A DNA stretch of 64,000 bases, from the NCBI RefSeq assembly GCF_002797895.1, contig NZ_PGES01000001.1, forward strand, positions 2,418,001-2,482,000, in the 5' to 3' direction. Shown here piece after piece: positions 53,486-62,857 of the stretch. The notes under the pieces are model-generated. The model had not been told where the DNA came from, ran no database searches, and saw nothing but the letters and a program-made list of their open reading frames with translations. A program made the translations under genes and the position numbers. The DNA comes from Janthinobacterium sp. 67 (lineage in GTDB: Bacteria > Pseudomonadota > Gammaproteobacteria > Burkholderiales > Burkholderiaceae_D). Within the stretch, counting starts at the first letter, position 1; the number at the start of each line of letters is the position of its first letter.

Positions 53486-56400
53486 ATGTTTGGATTGATA
53501 ACGCTGATCATATTTGGCTTGCTGATCACCGCCTTCGTGCAGGTGCTGCAATACCGCAGAAAGGTGGCCGATCTGGAATTGCTGACGGCCCGCCTGCGCA
53601 AGGAAGTCGACGGCATCCAGCAGCGCCTGCTGACACTGGAAGGCCAGGACCTAGCGCCAGCTCCCTCCTCTGCCGTGCCAGCCGCCGTAGCGCCAGTAGC
53701 AGTGCCGACTCCTGCTCCGGTTCCTGTTTCCGCGCCTGCGCCGCAGGCGGCCGTGATCGAGCCGGTCGAACTGGCAAAGGCCGCGCCTGCCGTTCCCGTG
53801 CCGCCGAAGCCATCGCCCCCCACTGCGCCAGCTCCCGCCAAACCTGCCCCAGCCGCCCCCAACACCCCGTCCTGGATCGCGCGCCCGGACGGCCTCGTTG
53901 CCAAGGCAAGGAACTGGCTGTTTACCGGCAACCTGGTCGCCAAGCTGGGCTTGCTGATCCTGTTCCTCGGCGTCAGCTTCCTGCTCAAGTACGTGTCGGC
54001 GCAGGTCACCGTGTCCATCGAACTGCGCCTGGCCGGCATCGCGCTGGCCGACATCGCCCTGCTGGCCTGGGCCTGGCGCATCCGCACCAGCCGCCCCGGC
54101 ATCAGCCTGCCGCTGCAGGGCACGGCGCTGGCGATACTGATGCTGGTGACGTTCGGCGCCTTCCGCCTGTATGAACTGATCCCGGCCGGCATGGCGTTTG
54201 CCGTGCTGTTCGTGCTGACGGCGTTCACGTGTTTGCTGGCGGTGCTGCAAAACGCCGTCTGGCTGGCCGTCTTCGGCATCGTCGGCGGCTTTGCCGTGCC
54301 CCTGCTCGTGTCGACGGGCAGCGGCAACCATATCGGCCTGTTCAGCTATTACGCGCTGCTCAACGCGGGCGTCTTCGCCATCGCCCTGAAACGCGCCTGG
54401 CGCGTCCTGAATGTGCTCAGTTTTGGCTTTACCTTCGTCGTCGCCACCACCTGGGGCCTGCTGCGCTACTCGCCCGAGCACTACCTGTCGACGCAGCTGT
54501 TTTTGATCATCTTCGTGCTGTTCTATATCGGCATCGCGATTGCCTACTGCGCGCGCCAGGCGCCGCGCTTGAAACATTACGTGGATGGCACCCTCGTGTT
54601 CGGCACGCCGCTGGCGGCGATGGGCCTGCAATACGGCCTGGTGCGGCACTTTGACTTCGGCCTGGCGTTTTCCGCGCTGCTTGCCGGCTTGACCTACACG
54701 GGACTGGCCGTGGCCCTGTGGCGCAGGAACGGCTTCAAACTGCTGGCCGAAGCCTTCCTGGCGCTGGGCATCGTGTTTGGCACGCTGGCCATTCCGTTTG
54801 CATTGGATGGCCGCTGGACGTCCGCCGCCTGGGCGCTGGAAGGCGCGGGCATCGTCTGGGTCGGCTTGCGCCAGCGCCAGACCCTGGCCTGGGCCTTCGG
54901 CTTGCTGGTGCAGGGGGCCGCCTGGATTGCCTTCCTCATCGCCATGCAGGAACTCAATACGGCAGCGGCCCTGGACGCCAACATCTGGCTCGGCTGCGCG
55001 CTGCTGGCCGCCGCAGCGCTGGTGATGGCCTACAATTTCCGCCGCCATGGCAGCCACTTGCATCCGGAATTCATGCGCAGCCTGTCCGTGCTGTTCCTGA
55101 CGGCGGCCACGGCCTGGCTGCTGGGCGGCATCTGGACCGAAATCCTGCTGCGCACGGCTGCCGCCACGCAACTGAACCTGCTGACCGTCAGCGCGCTGGC
55201 GGTGGCAGCCTTGCTGGCGGCGCTGGCGCGGCGCGAACAATGGCATGCGCCGCGCGCCCTGCTGCTGGCCGTGCAGGTGCTGGCCGGCATGGTCATGCTG
55301 AGCCGCGCCAGCTGGGCCTGGGACCAGCACCCTGCCAGCCTGTTCGACGGTTCCTTCCTCAGCGCCCTGCTGCTGGGCGCCGCCGCCTTTGCCAGCGCCC
55401 GCTTCCTTGCGCTGCGCGCACGCGGCGGCGACGAACTGCTGGCCCTGGTAGCGCGCCCCCTGCTGGTGTGGAGCGGCTTGCTGTGGTTTGCCGCCATCGT
55501 CGTGCCCTTCACCAGCTGGCTGCTGCGCTTGATCGACGGCGACCTGACGCTGCAGCCGCACGCGGGCGAACACTGGCTGGCGCTGTACCTGATCGCCGTG
55601 TGCGTCACGACGCCCGCGTTCGCCCTCCTGGCGCGGCGCCTCGACTGGCCACAGCTGCGCTGGTTCACTGTCGCCGCCTGGCTGGGCCTGGGCCTGTGGA
55701 GCGCCAACCTGCTGCTGGCGCTGTACCTGCGCGATTACCTGCCGACGGGCTTGAGCTGGCTGGCCTTGGGATGCGCGCTGGCGGCCGGCGAATACCTGCT
55801 GCTGGCCTGGCCAAAAGCGGGCTGGCAACTCGACGCGCGGGCGCTGCGCCTCTTGCATACCTTGCGCGCGGCCGCGCCATGGCTGATGCTGTGGCCCGTG
55901 GGCGCCATGCACGTGGGCGCCTTGCTGGCGCGCCACGAAGGCAGCGTCAGCCCCGCCTGGGCCCGCTATTTGCCGGCCTGGGCCATGATGCTGGTGCTGG
56001 CCTGGCTGATCCGCCGCTGCCGCGCCGGCGCCTGGCCGGTGGCGCCGATTGCAGCGTGGTACCAGCGCACCCTGATACCGCTGGGGGCGCTATGGTCGCT
56101 GCTCTTGATCGCCGCCTGGAATATTGTCGACGACGGCGCCATGGCACCCCTGCCCTACTTGCCGCTGCTCAATCCGCTGGACTTGAGCACGGGTTTTGCC
56201 GTCCTGCTGGCCATTGCCAGCTACCGCTTGCTGCCGGCAAAACAGTCACCGCTGCCCGCCCTGTGGCAGGCGCGCTTGCCCGTCGCGGCCGCCTGCTTGC
56301 TGTACGGCTGGTTCAACCTGATGCTGCTGCGCACCGTCTCGCACTATGTCGGCGTGCCCTACACCTTTGACGCCATGCTGGCCTCGCAGTTCGTGCAAGC

Positions 56401-56671
56401 GATGCTGTCGCTCGTGTGGAGCGTCACTGCCCTGCTGCTGATGCGCCACGCGGCACGCCAGCAGCGGCGCCAGCAATGGAGCCTCGGTGCCGTGCTGCTG
56501 GGCTTGGTTGTCGTGAAACTGTTCCTGATCGACCTGTCCAACGTGGGCGGCATCGAACGCATCATTTCCTTTGTCGGTGTCGGCTTGCTGATGGTCTTGA
56601 TCGGCTACCTGGCCCCCTTCCCCAAGGCTGCCGCGCCAGCGCCAGCCGAACCGCAACCGGGAGCAGCATGA
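53486..56671 (+). CDS. DUF2339 multi-spanning membrane protein
   Basis: Inner-membrane protein of 1061 residues. An N-terminal helix (LITLIIFGLLITAFVQVL) is followed by a short coiled coil and a Pro/Ala-rich linker (about 55-130). Then come more than 20 hydrophobic segments from residue 150 to 1045, beginning NLVAKLGLLILFLGVSFLLKYV, the conserved DUF2339 block. Function is unknown for the family; the size and helix count suggest a transporter or an envelope scaffold. It overlaps the next gene by four bases, and the DUF2339-DUF3999 pairing is conserved in many proteobacteria. Confidence 0.88.
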   Translation: MFGLITLIIFGLLITAFVQVLQYRRKVADLELLTARLRKEVDGIQQRLLTLEGQDLAPAPSSAVPAAVAPVAVPTPAPVPVSAPAPQAAVIEPVELAKAAPAVPVPPKPSPPTAPAPAKPAPAAPNTPSWIARPDGLVAKARNWLFTGNLVAKLGLLILFLGVSFLLKYVSAQVTVSIELRLAGIALADIALLAWAWRIRTSRPGISLPLQGTALAILMLVTFGAFRLYELIPAGMAFAVLFVLTAFTCLLAVLQNAVWLAVFGIVGGFAVPLLVSTGSGNHIGLFSYYALLNAGVFAIALKRAWRVLNVLSFGFTFVVATTWGLLRYSPEHYLSTQLFLIIFVLFYIGIAIAYCARQAPRLKHYVDGTLVFGTPLAAMGLQYGLVRHFDFGLAFSALLAGLTYTGLAVALWRRNGFKLLAEAFLALGIVFGTLAIPFALDGRWTSAAWALEGAGIVWVGLRQRQTLAWAFGLLVQGAAWIAFLIAMQELNTAAALDANIWLGCALLAAAALVMAYNFRRHGSHLHPEFMRSLSVLFLTAATAWLLGGIWTEILLRTAAATQLNLLTVSALAVAALLAALARREQWHAPRALLLAVQVLAGMVMLSRASWAWDQHPASLFDGSFLSALLLGAAAFASARFLALRARGGDELLALVARPLLVWSGLLWFAAIVVPFTSWLLRLIDGDLTLQPHAGEHWLALYLIAVCVTTPAFALLARRLDWPQLRWFTVAAWLGLGLWSANLLLALYLRDYLPTGLSWLALGCALAAGEYLLLAWPKAGWQLDARALRLLHTLRAAAPWLMLWPVGAMHVGALLARHEGSVSPAWARYLPAWAMMLVLAWLIRRCRAGAWPVAPIAAWYQRTLIPLGALWSLLLIAAWNIVDDGAMAPLPYLPLLNPLDLSTGFAVLLAIASYRLLPAKQSPLPALWQARLPVAAACLLYGWFNLMLLRTVSHYVGVPYTFDAMLASQFVQAMLSLVWSVTALLLMRHAARQQRRQQWSLGAVLLGLVVVKLFLIDLSNVGGIERIISFVGVGLLMVLIGYLAPFPKAAAPAPAEPQPGAA

Positions 56672-58116
56672 AAACCACACTCATGTTCGGCATTGTGTTG
56701 ATGGCAGGCGCCGCGCTGGCCGCGCCGCCCCAGGACCGGCCACACGACTACGGCTGGAGCATGCCGGTGACCGTGCCGGCCGGCGCGGGCATCGTCCAGC
56801 TGTCATTGCCCAGGGAAGTCTACCTGCACGCCAGCTCGCCCAGCCTGGCCGACGTGCGCCTGTTCGATGCCGACGGCAAGCGCCTGGCCTACGCCATGGC
56901 GGCGCCGCCCGCGCAATCGGCCACGCAACGCAGCAACATTCCAGCCCGCATTTTCCCCGTCACGGGCGCGCAGCACACTGGCGATGGCTTGCAAGGCATC
57001 GATATCCGCACGGCTGACGATGGGCGCTTGCTGTCGGTCAGCACCCGCGCCGGTGCGGCGGCCAGCACGGCGGCGCTGCAAGCGCTGATCCTCGACCTGG
57101 GCAAACAAACGCAAGACAGGCGCATCGCCGCCTTGCGCTTCACACCACCGGCCCGCACGGACAATTACAGCGCCCAAGTGCTGCTGGAAGTGAGCGATGA
57201 CCTGAAGCAATGGGACGCCATCGGCACCACCACCCTGAATTGGCTCAGCAACAGCGACACGCAAACCCTGGCCAACGACAGCATCGCCTTCGCGCCGCGC
57301 GCGTTTCGCTATGCGCGCCTGAGCTGGCAAGCGGGCGAACCGCTGGCCTTTGCGGCGATCACGGCGCAAGCCGTCAGCGAAACGGACATCGCCCCTCCGC
57401 GCGCCGCCGTCGTGCTGCAAGGCGCACCCGGCAAGCAGGCCAATGAATGGCGCTACGCCACTCCGTTCGCCATTCCTGCCGACAGCATCGCCCTGCAATT
57501 GACGCAGACCAACACGGTCCTGCCCGTGGCCTTGGGCGTGTATCGCCAGAACAGCTATGTTCCCCGGCACCGGCTGCACCTGCGCCAACAGGCACGCCCC
57601 GCGCAAGGCGCGTATTTCGATCCCCTGCTGAGCACCACGTTTTACCGCATCGGCCTCGACGGCAAGGAAAGGATCTCGGGCGACCTGGCCATGCCGGTGA
57701 CGCAGACAAACGAGTGGGTGCTGCAGACGGCCACGGAACTCCCTTTCTCCGCCAGCAGCGCGCCCGCCCTGCGCCTGGGCTGGACGCCGGCCACCGTCGT
57801 CTTCCTGGCCAGCGGCAAGCCGCCTTATCAACTCGCGTTCGGCAACAGCAACGCCACCGCCGTCGCGCAGCCGCTGTCGCAGGTGGCGCCCGGCTTCAAG
57901 GCGGATGAATTGCTGGCGCTCAAGACAGCGAGCGCGGGTGCGCTCCAGCCCAATACCGGCGCGGCGGCGCCGGCTCCCGCCACAAAGGACGGGGCACCGT
58001 GGCGCCTGGCCGCGTTGTGGGCCGCACTGCTGCTGGGCGTAGGTGTGCTGGGCTTTTTTGCCTGGCGCCTGCTGTCGCAAATGAAAGAGGAACAAGGCAA
58101 TACGGACAAACAGTAA
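56668..58116 (+). CDS. DUF3999 exported, membrane-anchored protein
   Basis: 482 residues. A signal peptide (TTLMFGIVLMAGAALAA) is followed by a large beta-rich periplasmic region: DYGWSMPVTVPAGAGIVQL, LADVRLFDADGKRLAYAM and QVLLEVSDDLKQWDAIGTT, the last resembling galactose-binding-like folds. A single helix near the C-terminus (LAALWAALLLGVGVLGFFAW, about 445-465) anchors it, and a short basic-acidic tail follows. The ATG lies in the four-base overlap with the DUF2339 gene, so the two products are made together and probably form one complex. Confidence 0.88.
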   Translation: MKTTLMFGIVLMAGAALAAPPQDRPHDYGWSMPVTVPAGAGIVQLSLPREVYLHASSPSLADVRLFDADGKRLAYAMAAPPAQSATQRSNIPARIFPVTGAQHTGDGLQGIDIRTADDGRLLSVSTRAGAAASTAALQALILDLGKQTQDRRIAALRFTPPARTDNYSAQVLLEVSDDLKQWDAIGTTTLNWLSNSDTQTLANDSIAFAPRAFRYARLSWQAGEPLAFAAITAQAVSETDIAPPRAAVVLQGAPGKQANEWRYATPFAIPADSIALQLTQTNTVLPVALGVYRQNSYVPRHRLHLRQQARPAQGAYFDPLLSTTFYRIGLDGKERISGDLAMPVTQTNEWVLQTATELPFSASSAPALRLGWTPATVVFLASGKPPYQLAFGNSNATAVAQPLSQVAPGFKADELLALKTASAGALQPNTGAAAPAPATKDGAPWRLAALWAALLLGVGVLGFFAWRLLSQMKEEQGNTDKQ

Positions 58117-58159
58117 CCTTAGCCACAACGTTTGCCACTAGAACGCCCCACTCGCCGCC

Positions 58160-58903
58160 TCACTGCCGTAGCAGCGCCTTGAACGTCTGCGGCATCCAGG
58201 GACGCGCCGCCAGCATGAAGCTGATGGCCAGGCGCTCGTCGCCGGGCAGGCGCGCGTCTTCCTGGTGTTGCTGCGAGAATTCCACCGCCACTTGCTTCAG
58301 GCGTTCCAGCAAGGCGGCCGTGGATTTTTTCGACAACATCACGTTCACCAGGCGCAGCAATTCCGTCTCGCCATCGAACTGCGAATTCAAATAGTCGCCA
58401 TAGGCTTCCTTTTTGAAATACGAATGGATGGGGCCATTCGGTATCCACGCAAACGTGCGCGCCACCAGCAGTTTGACCCGGTTATTCGGCAGCAGTTCCA
58501 GAAAACCGATCTTGTCGAGGCGCAGCAGGTATTTCACGGCTTGCGCTTCGCTGATGTCGTAGATGGCGACGATCTGTTCCAGCGGCAGCAAATTCAGGGC
58601 GGAGACGGCCACCACGAACAGCCGGGTGTCGTCGATGATTTCCTTTTCCTGCGCATACGTCAGGCGCGTGATCAGGGTGGGCGCGGCCTGGGCGGACTGC
58701 ACGGCCAGCGCCAGCTGCTGGAAATCGCTGCCGATGGCGACCAGGATCTGGTCCAGGCGCTGCAAGGAGAATTGTTTCAGCGAGAACATGCGCTTGACGC
58801 TGGCTTCGGACATGCCGATGCGCTGCGCCAGTTCGGCATAGGTCACGGAACGCGCTTTCAACAGGCGCTTCAGGGCTTCGATCAGGGCGTGGGTTTGTGG
58901 CAT
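58160..58903 (-). CDS. HTH (XRE-type) transcriptional regulator
   Basis: 247 residues. The N-terminal helix-turn-helix is clear: SVTYAELAQRIGMSEASVKRMF (about 19-40) followed by FSLQRLDQILVAIG. The remaining 190 residues contain a predicted winged-helix-like segment (IYDISEAQAVKYLLRLDKIGFLEL) and a helical end. I do not recognise the effector domain. AAAGGA six bases ahead supports the start at 58903. It is divergent from the small exported protein cluster at 59051 with 147 bases between, and is its likely regulator. Confidence 0.85.
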   Translation of the reverse strand: MPQTHALIEALKRLLKARSVTYAELAQRIGMSEASVKRMFSLKQFSLQRLDQILVAIGSDFQQLALAVQSAQAAPTLITRLTYAQEKEIIDDTRLFVVAVSALNLLPLEQIVAIYDISEAQAVKYLLRLDKIGFLELLPNNRVKLLVARTFAWIPNGPIHSYFKKEAYGDYLNSQFDGETELLRLVNVMLSKKSTAALLERLKQVAVEFSQQHQEDARLPGDERLAISFMLAARPWMPQTFKALLRQ

Positions 58904-59050
58904 CGCTATCCTTTGCAAACGGCAGAGCAATATAGTATCAAATAGTAATACCCAAAGTATGGCCGGCCACTACGAGTCGCGTTCCGATTGACCGCAGCGC
59001 CGCGCTAGACAATCATGCGCTTGCCAATCAGGCACATAAAGGAGATACCC

Positions 59051-59473
59051 ATGAAACGCTTGCTGCCCCTCTGCTTGTCCTTGTCGCTGTTGACGTTCTC
59101 CGCGGCCGCTCCCGGCCTCGTCCACGCCGCCGCCTCCGAGAACCTGTCGAAAGGCTCGCAAAACCTCAGCGAGGGCTCCGCCGTCGTCGTCGCCGGTTCC
59201 ATGTCGATGCTGGTCGCCTCGGGCCAGGTCGTCGTTGCCAGCGTGGAAACGGTGGGCGAAGGCATCGTCATCGTGCTCAAGGGCGCATCCGAAGCGGGCG
59301 GCGCCTCCATCCAGATGAGCGGGCAAGCGGCCAAGGGCCTGTCGCTGGCGGCCGGCACCGTGGTCAATGTGGTGGCGCTGTCCACCGGCCACATGCTGGT
59401 GCTGTCCGGCAAGGCCATCGCCTTCATCCCGAACGAACTGGGCAAGGCGCTGCTGCACCACTCCCAAGTGTAA
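59051..59473 (+). CDS. Small exported Gly/Val/Ala-rich protein, copy 1
   Basis: 140 residues with a signal peptide (MKRLLPLCLSLSLLTFSAAA), start fixed by GGAG ten bases upstream. The mature part has three glycine-containing hydrophobic stretches (SAVVVAGSMSMLVASG, ETVGEGIVIVLKGAS, and the long LSLAAGTVVNVVALSTGHML) and ends LGKALLHHSQV. The last 50 residues are nearly identical to the next gene's product. I recognise no family. The pattern could form amphipathic membrane-inserting helices or amyloid-like strands. It is first gene of a three-gene cluster with DUF2145. Confidence 0.75.
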   Translation: MKRLLPLCLSLSLLTFSAAAPGLVHAAASENLSKGSQNLSEGSAVVVAGSMSMLVASGQVVVASVETVGEGIVIVLKGASEAGGASIQMSGQAAKGLSLAAGTVVNVVALSTGHMLVLSGKAIAFIPNELGKALLHHSQV

Positions 59474-59497
59474 TCACCAATAAGGAACGGAAATCCC

Positions 59498-59914
59498 ATG
59501 AAACATCTGCTTGCTACCGCCCTGCTGTGCGCCGCCACCATGACGCCGCTGGCCCAGGCCGCCAACTCCGACACCACCAACGCCTCCGACAACGCCAGCA
59601 TGGCTTCGGCCATCGTGCTCGTCGGTTCCATGTCGGTGCTGGCCGCCGCCGGTGAAATCGTCATCGACAAGGTGGAAGACGTGGCTGACGGCAGCGTCCT
59701 CGTGCTCAAAAGCGCGGCCAGGGGTGCCTCGCAGGCAGCCACGGCTACCGTCAAGCTGAGCCAGAAGGCCACGCAAGGCCTGTCGCTGGCGGCCGGCACC
59801 GTGGTCAACGTGGTGGCCGTCTCGACGGGCCACATGCTGGTGCTGTCGGGCAAGGCCATCGCCTATGTGCCGAATGCGGCCGGCCAGGCGATCCTCCACC
59901 ATTCGAAAGCGTGA
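59498..59914 (+). CDS. Small exported Gly/Val/Ala-rich protein, copy 2
   Basis: 138 residues, paralogue of 59051-59473. Signal peptide: KHLLATALLCAATMTPLAQAA. The mature N-terminal part differs (SDTTNASDNASMASAIVLVG), but the block GLSLAAGTVVNVVAVSTGHM and the following LVLSGKAIAYVPN match copy 1 closely, at DNA level as well. It ends AILHHSKA. It sits 24 bases after copy 1 and four bases before the DUF2145 gene, so all three are one transcript. The function is unknown. Confidence 0.75.
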   Translation: MKHLLATALLCAATMTPLAQAANSDTTNASDNASMASAIVLVGSMSVLAAAGEIVIDKVEDVADGSVLVLKSAARGASQAATATVKLSQKATQGLSLAAGTVVNVVAVSTGHMLVLSGKAIAYVPNAAGQAILHHSKA

Positions 59915-59918
59915 ACCC

Positions 59919-60704
59919 ATGAAACGCCTGACCGCCATTATCATCAGCCTGGCCCTGGCCGGCGCCGCCCATGCGGGGCGCTCGTGCGAGGACAAGCCAA
60001 CGGATGCCGCCACCCTCGTCAAGTCGATGGACCTGGCAAGCAAGACCCTGCAGGCGCTCGATGCTTCGGGCGCGCAGGTGGCGCTGGTGGCGCGCGTCGG
60101 CCAGGACCTGTCGAAATACAATTTGCGCTATTCGCATATGGCGCTGGCCTGGCGCGACCACCCGAAAGGACGCTGGCTGGTGGTGCATGAGCTCAACGAA
60201 TGCGGCACGGCCCAATCGTCGCTGTACAACGAAGGCTTGGGCAATTTCTTCATGGATGATGTGTTCATATATGAAACCCTGATCGTGGTTCCCGGCCAGG
60301 ATACGCAGCAGCAACTGGTGCGCCTGCTGGCGTCGAACACGCCCAAGCGCCTGCATGAGGCGCACTACAACATGCTGGCCTACCCGTTTTCCACCAAGTA
60401 CCAGAACTCGAACCAGTGGGTACTGGAAACCCTGGCCGCCGCCAGCAACGAGCCCGGCAAGATCGAAACGCGCGCCGAAGCGCAAGGCTGGCTGCGCAGC
60501 GCCAGCTACGCGCCGCAAACGCTGAGCATACCGGCCGCCACGCGCCTGGGCGCGCGCATGTTCCGCGCCAATATCGCTTTTGACGATCACCCGTTCGAAC
60601 GCCGCATGACGCGCCAGATCGACGTCGTCACCGTCGACTCCATCGTGCGCTTCATGCGCCAGCGCGAACCGCAGGTGCAGGAAATCGTGGTGCGGGGGAA
60701 CTAA
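59919..60704 (+). CDS. DUF2145 exported protein
   Basis: 261 residues with a signal peptide (MKRLTAIIISLALAGAAHA). The mature protein begins GRSCEDKPTDAATLVKSMDLA, fits DUF2145 in length and contains the blocks YSHMALAWRDHP, WLVVHELNECGTAQSSLY and GLGNFFMDDVF. The conserved His, Cys and Asp residues could indicate a papain-like or NlpC/P60-like peptidase fold (SH.A, then H), but that is a guess. Its stop overlaps the stop of the convergent AbrB gene by four bases. It is likely a partner of the two small exported proteins. Confidence 0.8.
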   Translation: MKRLTAIIISLALAGAAHAGRSCEDKPTDAATLVKSMDLASKTLQALDASGAQVALVARVGQDLSKYNLRYSHMALAWRDHPKGRWLVVHELNECGTAQSSLYNEGLGNFFMDDVFIYETLIVVPGQDTQQQLVRLLASNTPKRLHEAHYNMLAYPFSTKYQNSNQWVLETLAAASNEPGKIETRAEAQGWLRSASYAPQTLSIPAATRLGARMFRANIAFDDHPFERRMTRQIDVVTVDSIVRFMRQREPQVQEIVVRGN

Positions 60705-61759
60705 GGCCGTTGCAGCAGGCGAAACAGCGGCCCCGTCAGCAATACCAGCACCACCATGCGCGCCACGTGGAAGGCCGTGACGATGGGCACGCCCAGGTGC
60801 AGGGTCTTGGCCGTCAGCGACATCTCGGCGATGCCGCCGGGCGAGGTGGCCAGGATGGCCGTGCCGGGGTGGAGACCCAGCCAGTATGACAAGCCCAGTC
60901 CGAAGGCGGCGGCCAGCAACAGCATCAGGATGCTGCACAGGGCAACGCCGGCCAGGTAGCGCGGGGCAGTATGGAGGAAGGCGGGGCTGAAGCGCGTGCC
61001 CAGGGCGATGCCGATGAACAGCTGGCCCGCGCGTATCATCGATTCGGGCAGGCGCGACAGATGGAGGCCACAGGCCGTCAGCAGCAGCGCGGCCAGCAGC
61101 GGGCCGATGACCCAGGCGTTGGGCAACTGCCACCGTTTCAATGCAAGGGCCGCCAGCACGGTGATGCCGACCAGCAGCGCCAGCCCGCCGTAATCGACCA
61201 GCGCGGCGCCGGGCACGAAAGTCTCATGCCCTGCAGCCAGGCCATGGCTGCCCCAAAAGCGCACGCCGAACGGGATGATCGCCACCACCAGCATCATGCG
61301 CAGGCTGTGTGCGGCGGCGACCTTGCCCACGTCGGCGCCATGGCGCTCGCTCTGTACCGCCATTTCGGAGGCGCCACCGACGGCCATGGCAAAGAAGGCC
61401 GTCGCATCATCGACGCCGCAGAGGCGCCGCAGCAGCATGGCGCCAGACGCTCCCAGCGCCAGCGCGAACAGCACGGCGCCGGCGATCCACGGCGTATAAA
61501 TAGTGAGGACGGCCAGCACGGGCGCCGTGAAGTACAGGCCCAGGGCCGTGCCGATGGCCCACTGGCCCGCCTCGCGCACGCGCACGGGGCAAGCCAGGTC
61601 GCTCCCCGCCAGGCGCAGCGCGGCCGTGGCAAACAGGGGGCCGATCATCCACGGCAGCGGCGTATGCAGCCACAGGCAGACGGCCGCGCCCGCCAGCCCG
61701 GCGGCCAGCGCCGCGCAGAACGGGCAATGGACTGCGCGCCAGCGTGGCCGCCAAGGCAC
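60701..61759 (-). CDS. AbrB-family membrane protein (duplicated AbrB domain)
   Basis: Inner-membrane protein of about 352 residues with ten or so hydrophobic segments and two related halves, the pattern of the AbrB duplication family (older label: putative ammonia monooxygenase). Conserved blocks are LHTPLPWMIGPLFATAALRL near the start, FAMAVGGASEMAVQSERHGAD in the middle, its counterpart SPGGIAEMSLTAKTLHLGVP near the end, and WVIGPLLAALLL. The start is probably GTG at 61759, two bases after the upstream ATPase stop; the longer frame to 61879 overlaps that gene. Function is unknown; a transport or regulatory role is likely. Confidence 0.8.
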   Translation of the reverse strand: MPWRPRWRAVHCPFCAALAAGLAGAAVCLWLHTPLPWMIGPLFATAALRLAGSDLACPVRVREAGQWAIGTALGLYFTAPVLAVLTIYTPWIAGAVLFALALGASGAMLLRRLCGVDDATAFFAMAVGGASEMAVQSERHGADVGKVAAAHSLRMMLVVAIIPFGVRFWGSHGLAAGHETFVPGAALVDYGGLALLVGITVLAALALKRWQLPNAWVIGPLLAALLLTACGLHLSRLPESMIRAGQLFIGIALGTRFSPAFLHTAPRYLAGVALCSILMLLLAAAFGLGLSYWLGLHPGTAILATSPGGIAEMSLTAKTLHLGVPIVTAFHVARMVVLVLLTGPLFRLLQRP

Positions 61760-61761
61760 CG

Positions 61762-62835
61762 TTAAAACACCCAGAGCTTGTCGGCCGGCATGTGCAGCCA
61801 GTACTTGCCCGCTTCGAGCTTGTGGCGCGAATACGCGCGCAGGCTGATGTTCTCGGCGCCGCCCCGTTCGAACAGGCATTCCCAGCGGTCGCCCAGGTAC
61901 ATGCAGGTCAGCAGCGGCAGCTCGATGGCGTTGTCCACCTGCGTGGCGCTGATCTTCACTTCCTCGACGCGTATCATGGTGGTCACTTCCGTTCCCACGT
62001 TGGCGCCGCGCGCCACGCCCTGCATGGAAGCGCCGTCGACCAGCAGGCGCACCTGATTGCCTTCGCGCTGCACCACCTTGCCGGGCAGGCGGTTGTTACT
62101 GCCCATGAATTCGGCCGTGAACAGGGTGTCCGGCGTTTCATACATGCTTTGCGGCGTGCCCTGCTGCTCGATCTTGCCGTTATTGAGCAGCAGGATGCGG
62201 TCGGAAATGGCCATCGCCTCGCCCTGGTCATGCGTCACCATCAGGGCCGACAGCCCCAGGCGCACGATCAGTTCGCGCAGGAAGGCGCGCGCTTCCTCGC
62301 GCAGCTTGGCGTCCAGGTTCGACAGCGGTTCGTCGAGCAGGATCACGGGCGGGTTGTACACCAGCGCGCGGGCGATCGCCACGCGCTGCTGCTGGCCGCC
62401 GGACAGCTGATGCGGATAGCGCTCGCCCAAGTGTCCCAGGCCCAGCTGCGTGAGCACTTCCTTCACGCGTCCGGCGATATCGGACGTGCCCATCTTGCGC
62501 AACTTGAGGCCGTAGGCGACGTTGTCGAACACGGTCTTGTGCGGCCACAGCGCGTACGACTGGAACACCAGTCCCAGGTTGCGCTGCTCGGCCGGCATCT
62601 CGAAGTGCTTCGCGCCATCGAAGACATTGCGCTCGCCGATCTCGATGGTGCCCGCCTTCGGGCTTTCCAGCCCGGCGACGGCGCGCAGCAAGGTGGTCTT
62701 GCCGCTGCCCGAAGGCCCCAGCAGGGCGACCACTTCGCCTTTTTTCAGGTGCATCGAGACACCTTTCAGGATCGGGTTGGCGGAGGCGCCGGTGCCGTAG
62801 TCCAGGTGCAGCTCATTGACGGTCAGTTCATTCAT
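61762..62835 (-). CDS. ABC transporter ATPase, FbpC/PotA-like
   Basis: ATPase of 357 residues of the iron(III)/spermidine/phosphonate importer group. Walker A GPSGSGKTT (about residue 40), Q-loop VFQSYALWPHKTV, signature LSGGQQQRVAIARAL, Walker B ILLDEPLSNLDA and the switch His in VTHDQGEA are all intact. A C-terminal TOBE-type regulatory domain (about 245-350) includes AEFMGSNNRLPG. It works with the permease encoded just upstream; the binding protein would lie outside the window. The iron, phosphonate and polyamine possibilities cannot be separated here. Confidence 0.93.
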   Translation of the reverse strand: MNELTVNELHLDYGTGASANPILKGVSMHLKKGEVVALLGPSGSGKTTLLRAVAGLESPKAGTIEIGERNVFDGAKHFEMPAEQRNLGLVFQSYALWPHKTVFDNVAYGLKLRKMGTSDIAGRVKEVLTQLGLGHLGERYPHQLSGGQQQRVAIARALVYNPPVILLDEPLSNLDAKLREEARAFLRELIVRLGLSALMVTHDQGEAMAISDRILLLNNGKIEQQGTPQSMYETPDTLFTAEFMGSNNRLPGKVVQREGNQVRLLVDGASMQGVARGANVGTEVTTMIRVEEVKISATQVDNAIELPLLTCMYLGDRWECLFERGGAENISLRAYSRHKLEAGKYWLHMPADKLWVF

Positions 62836-62857
62836 GATGTGGTCTCAGTCTTTGTAT

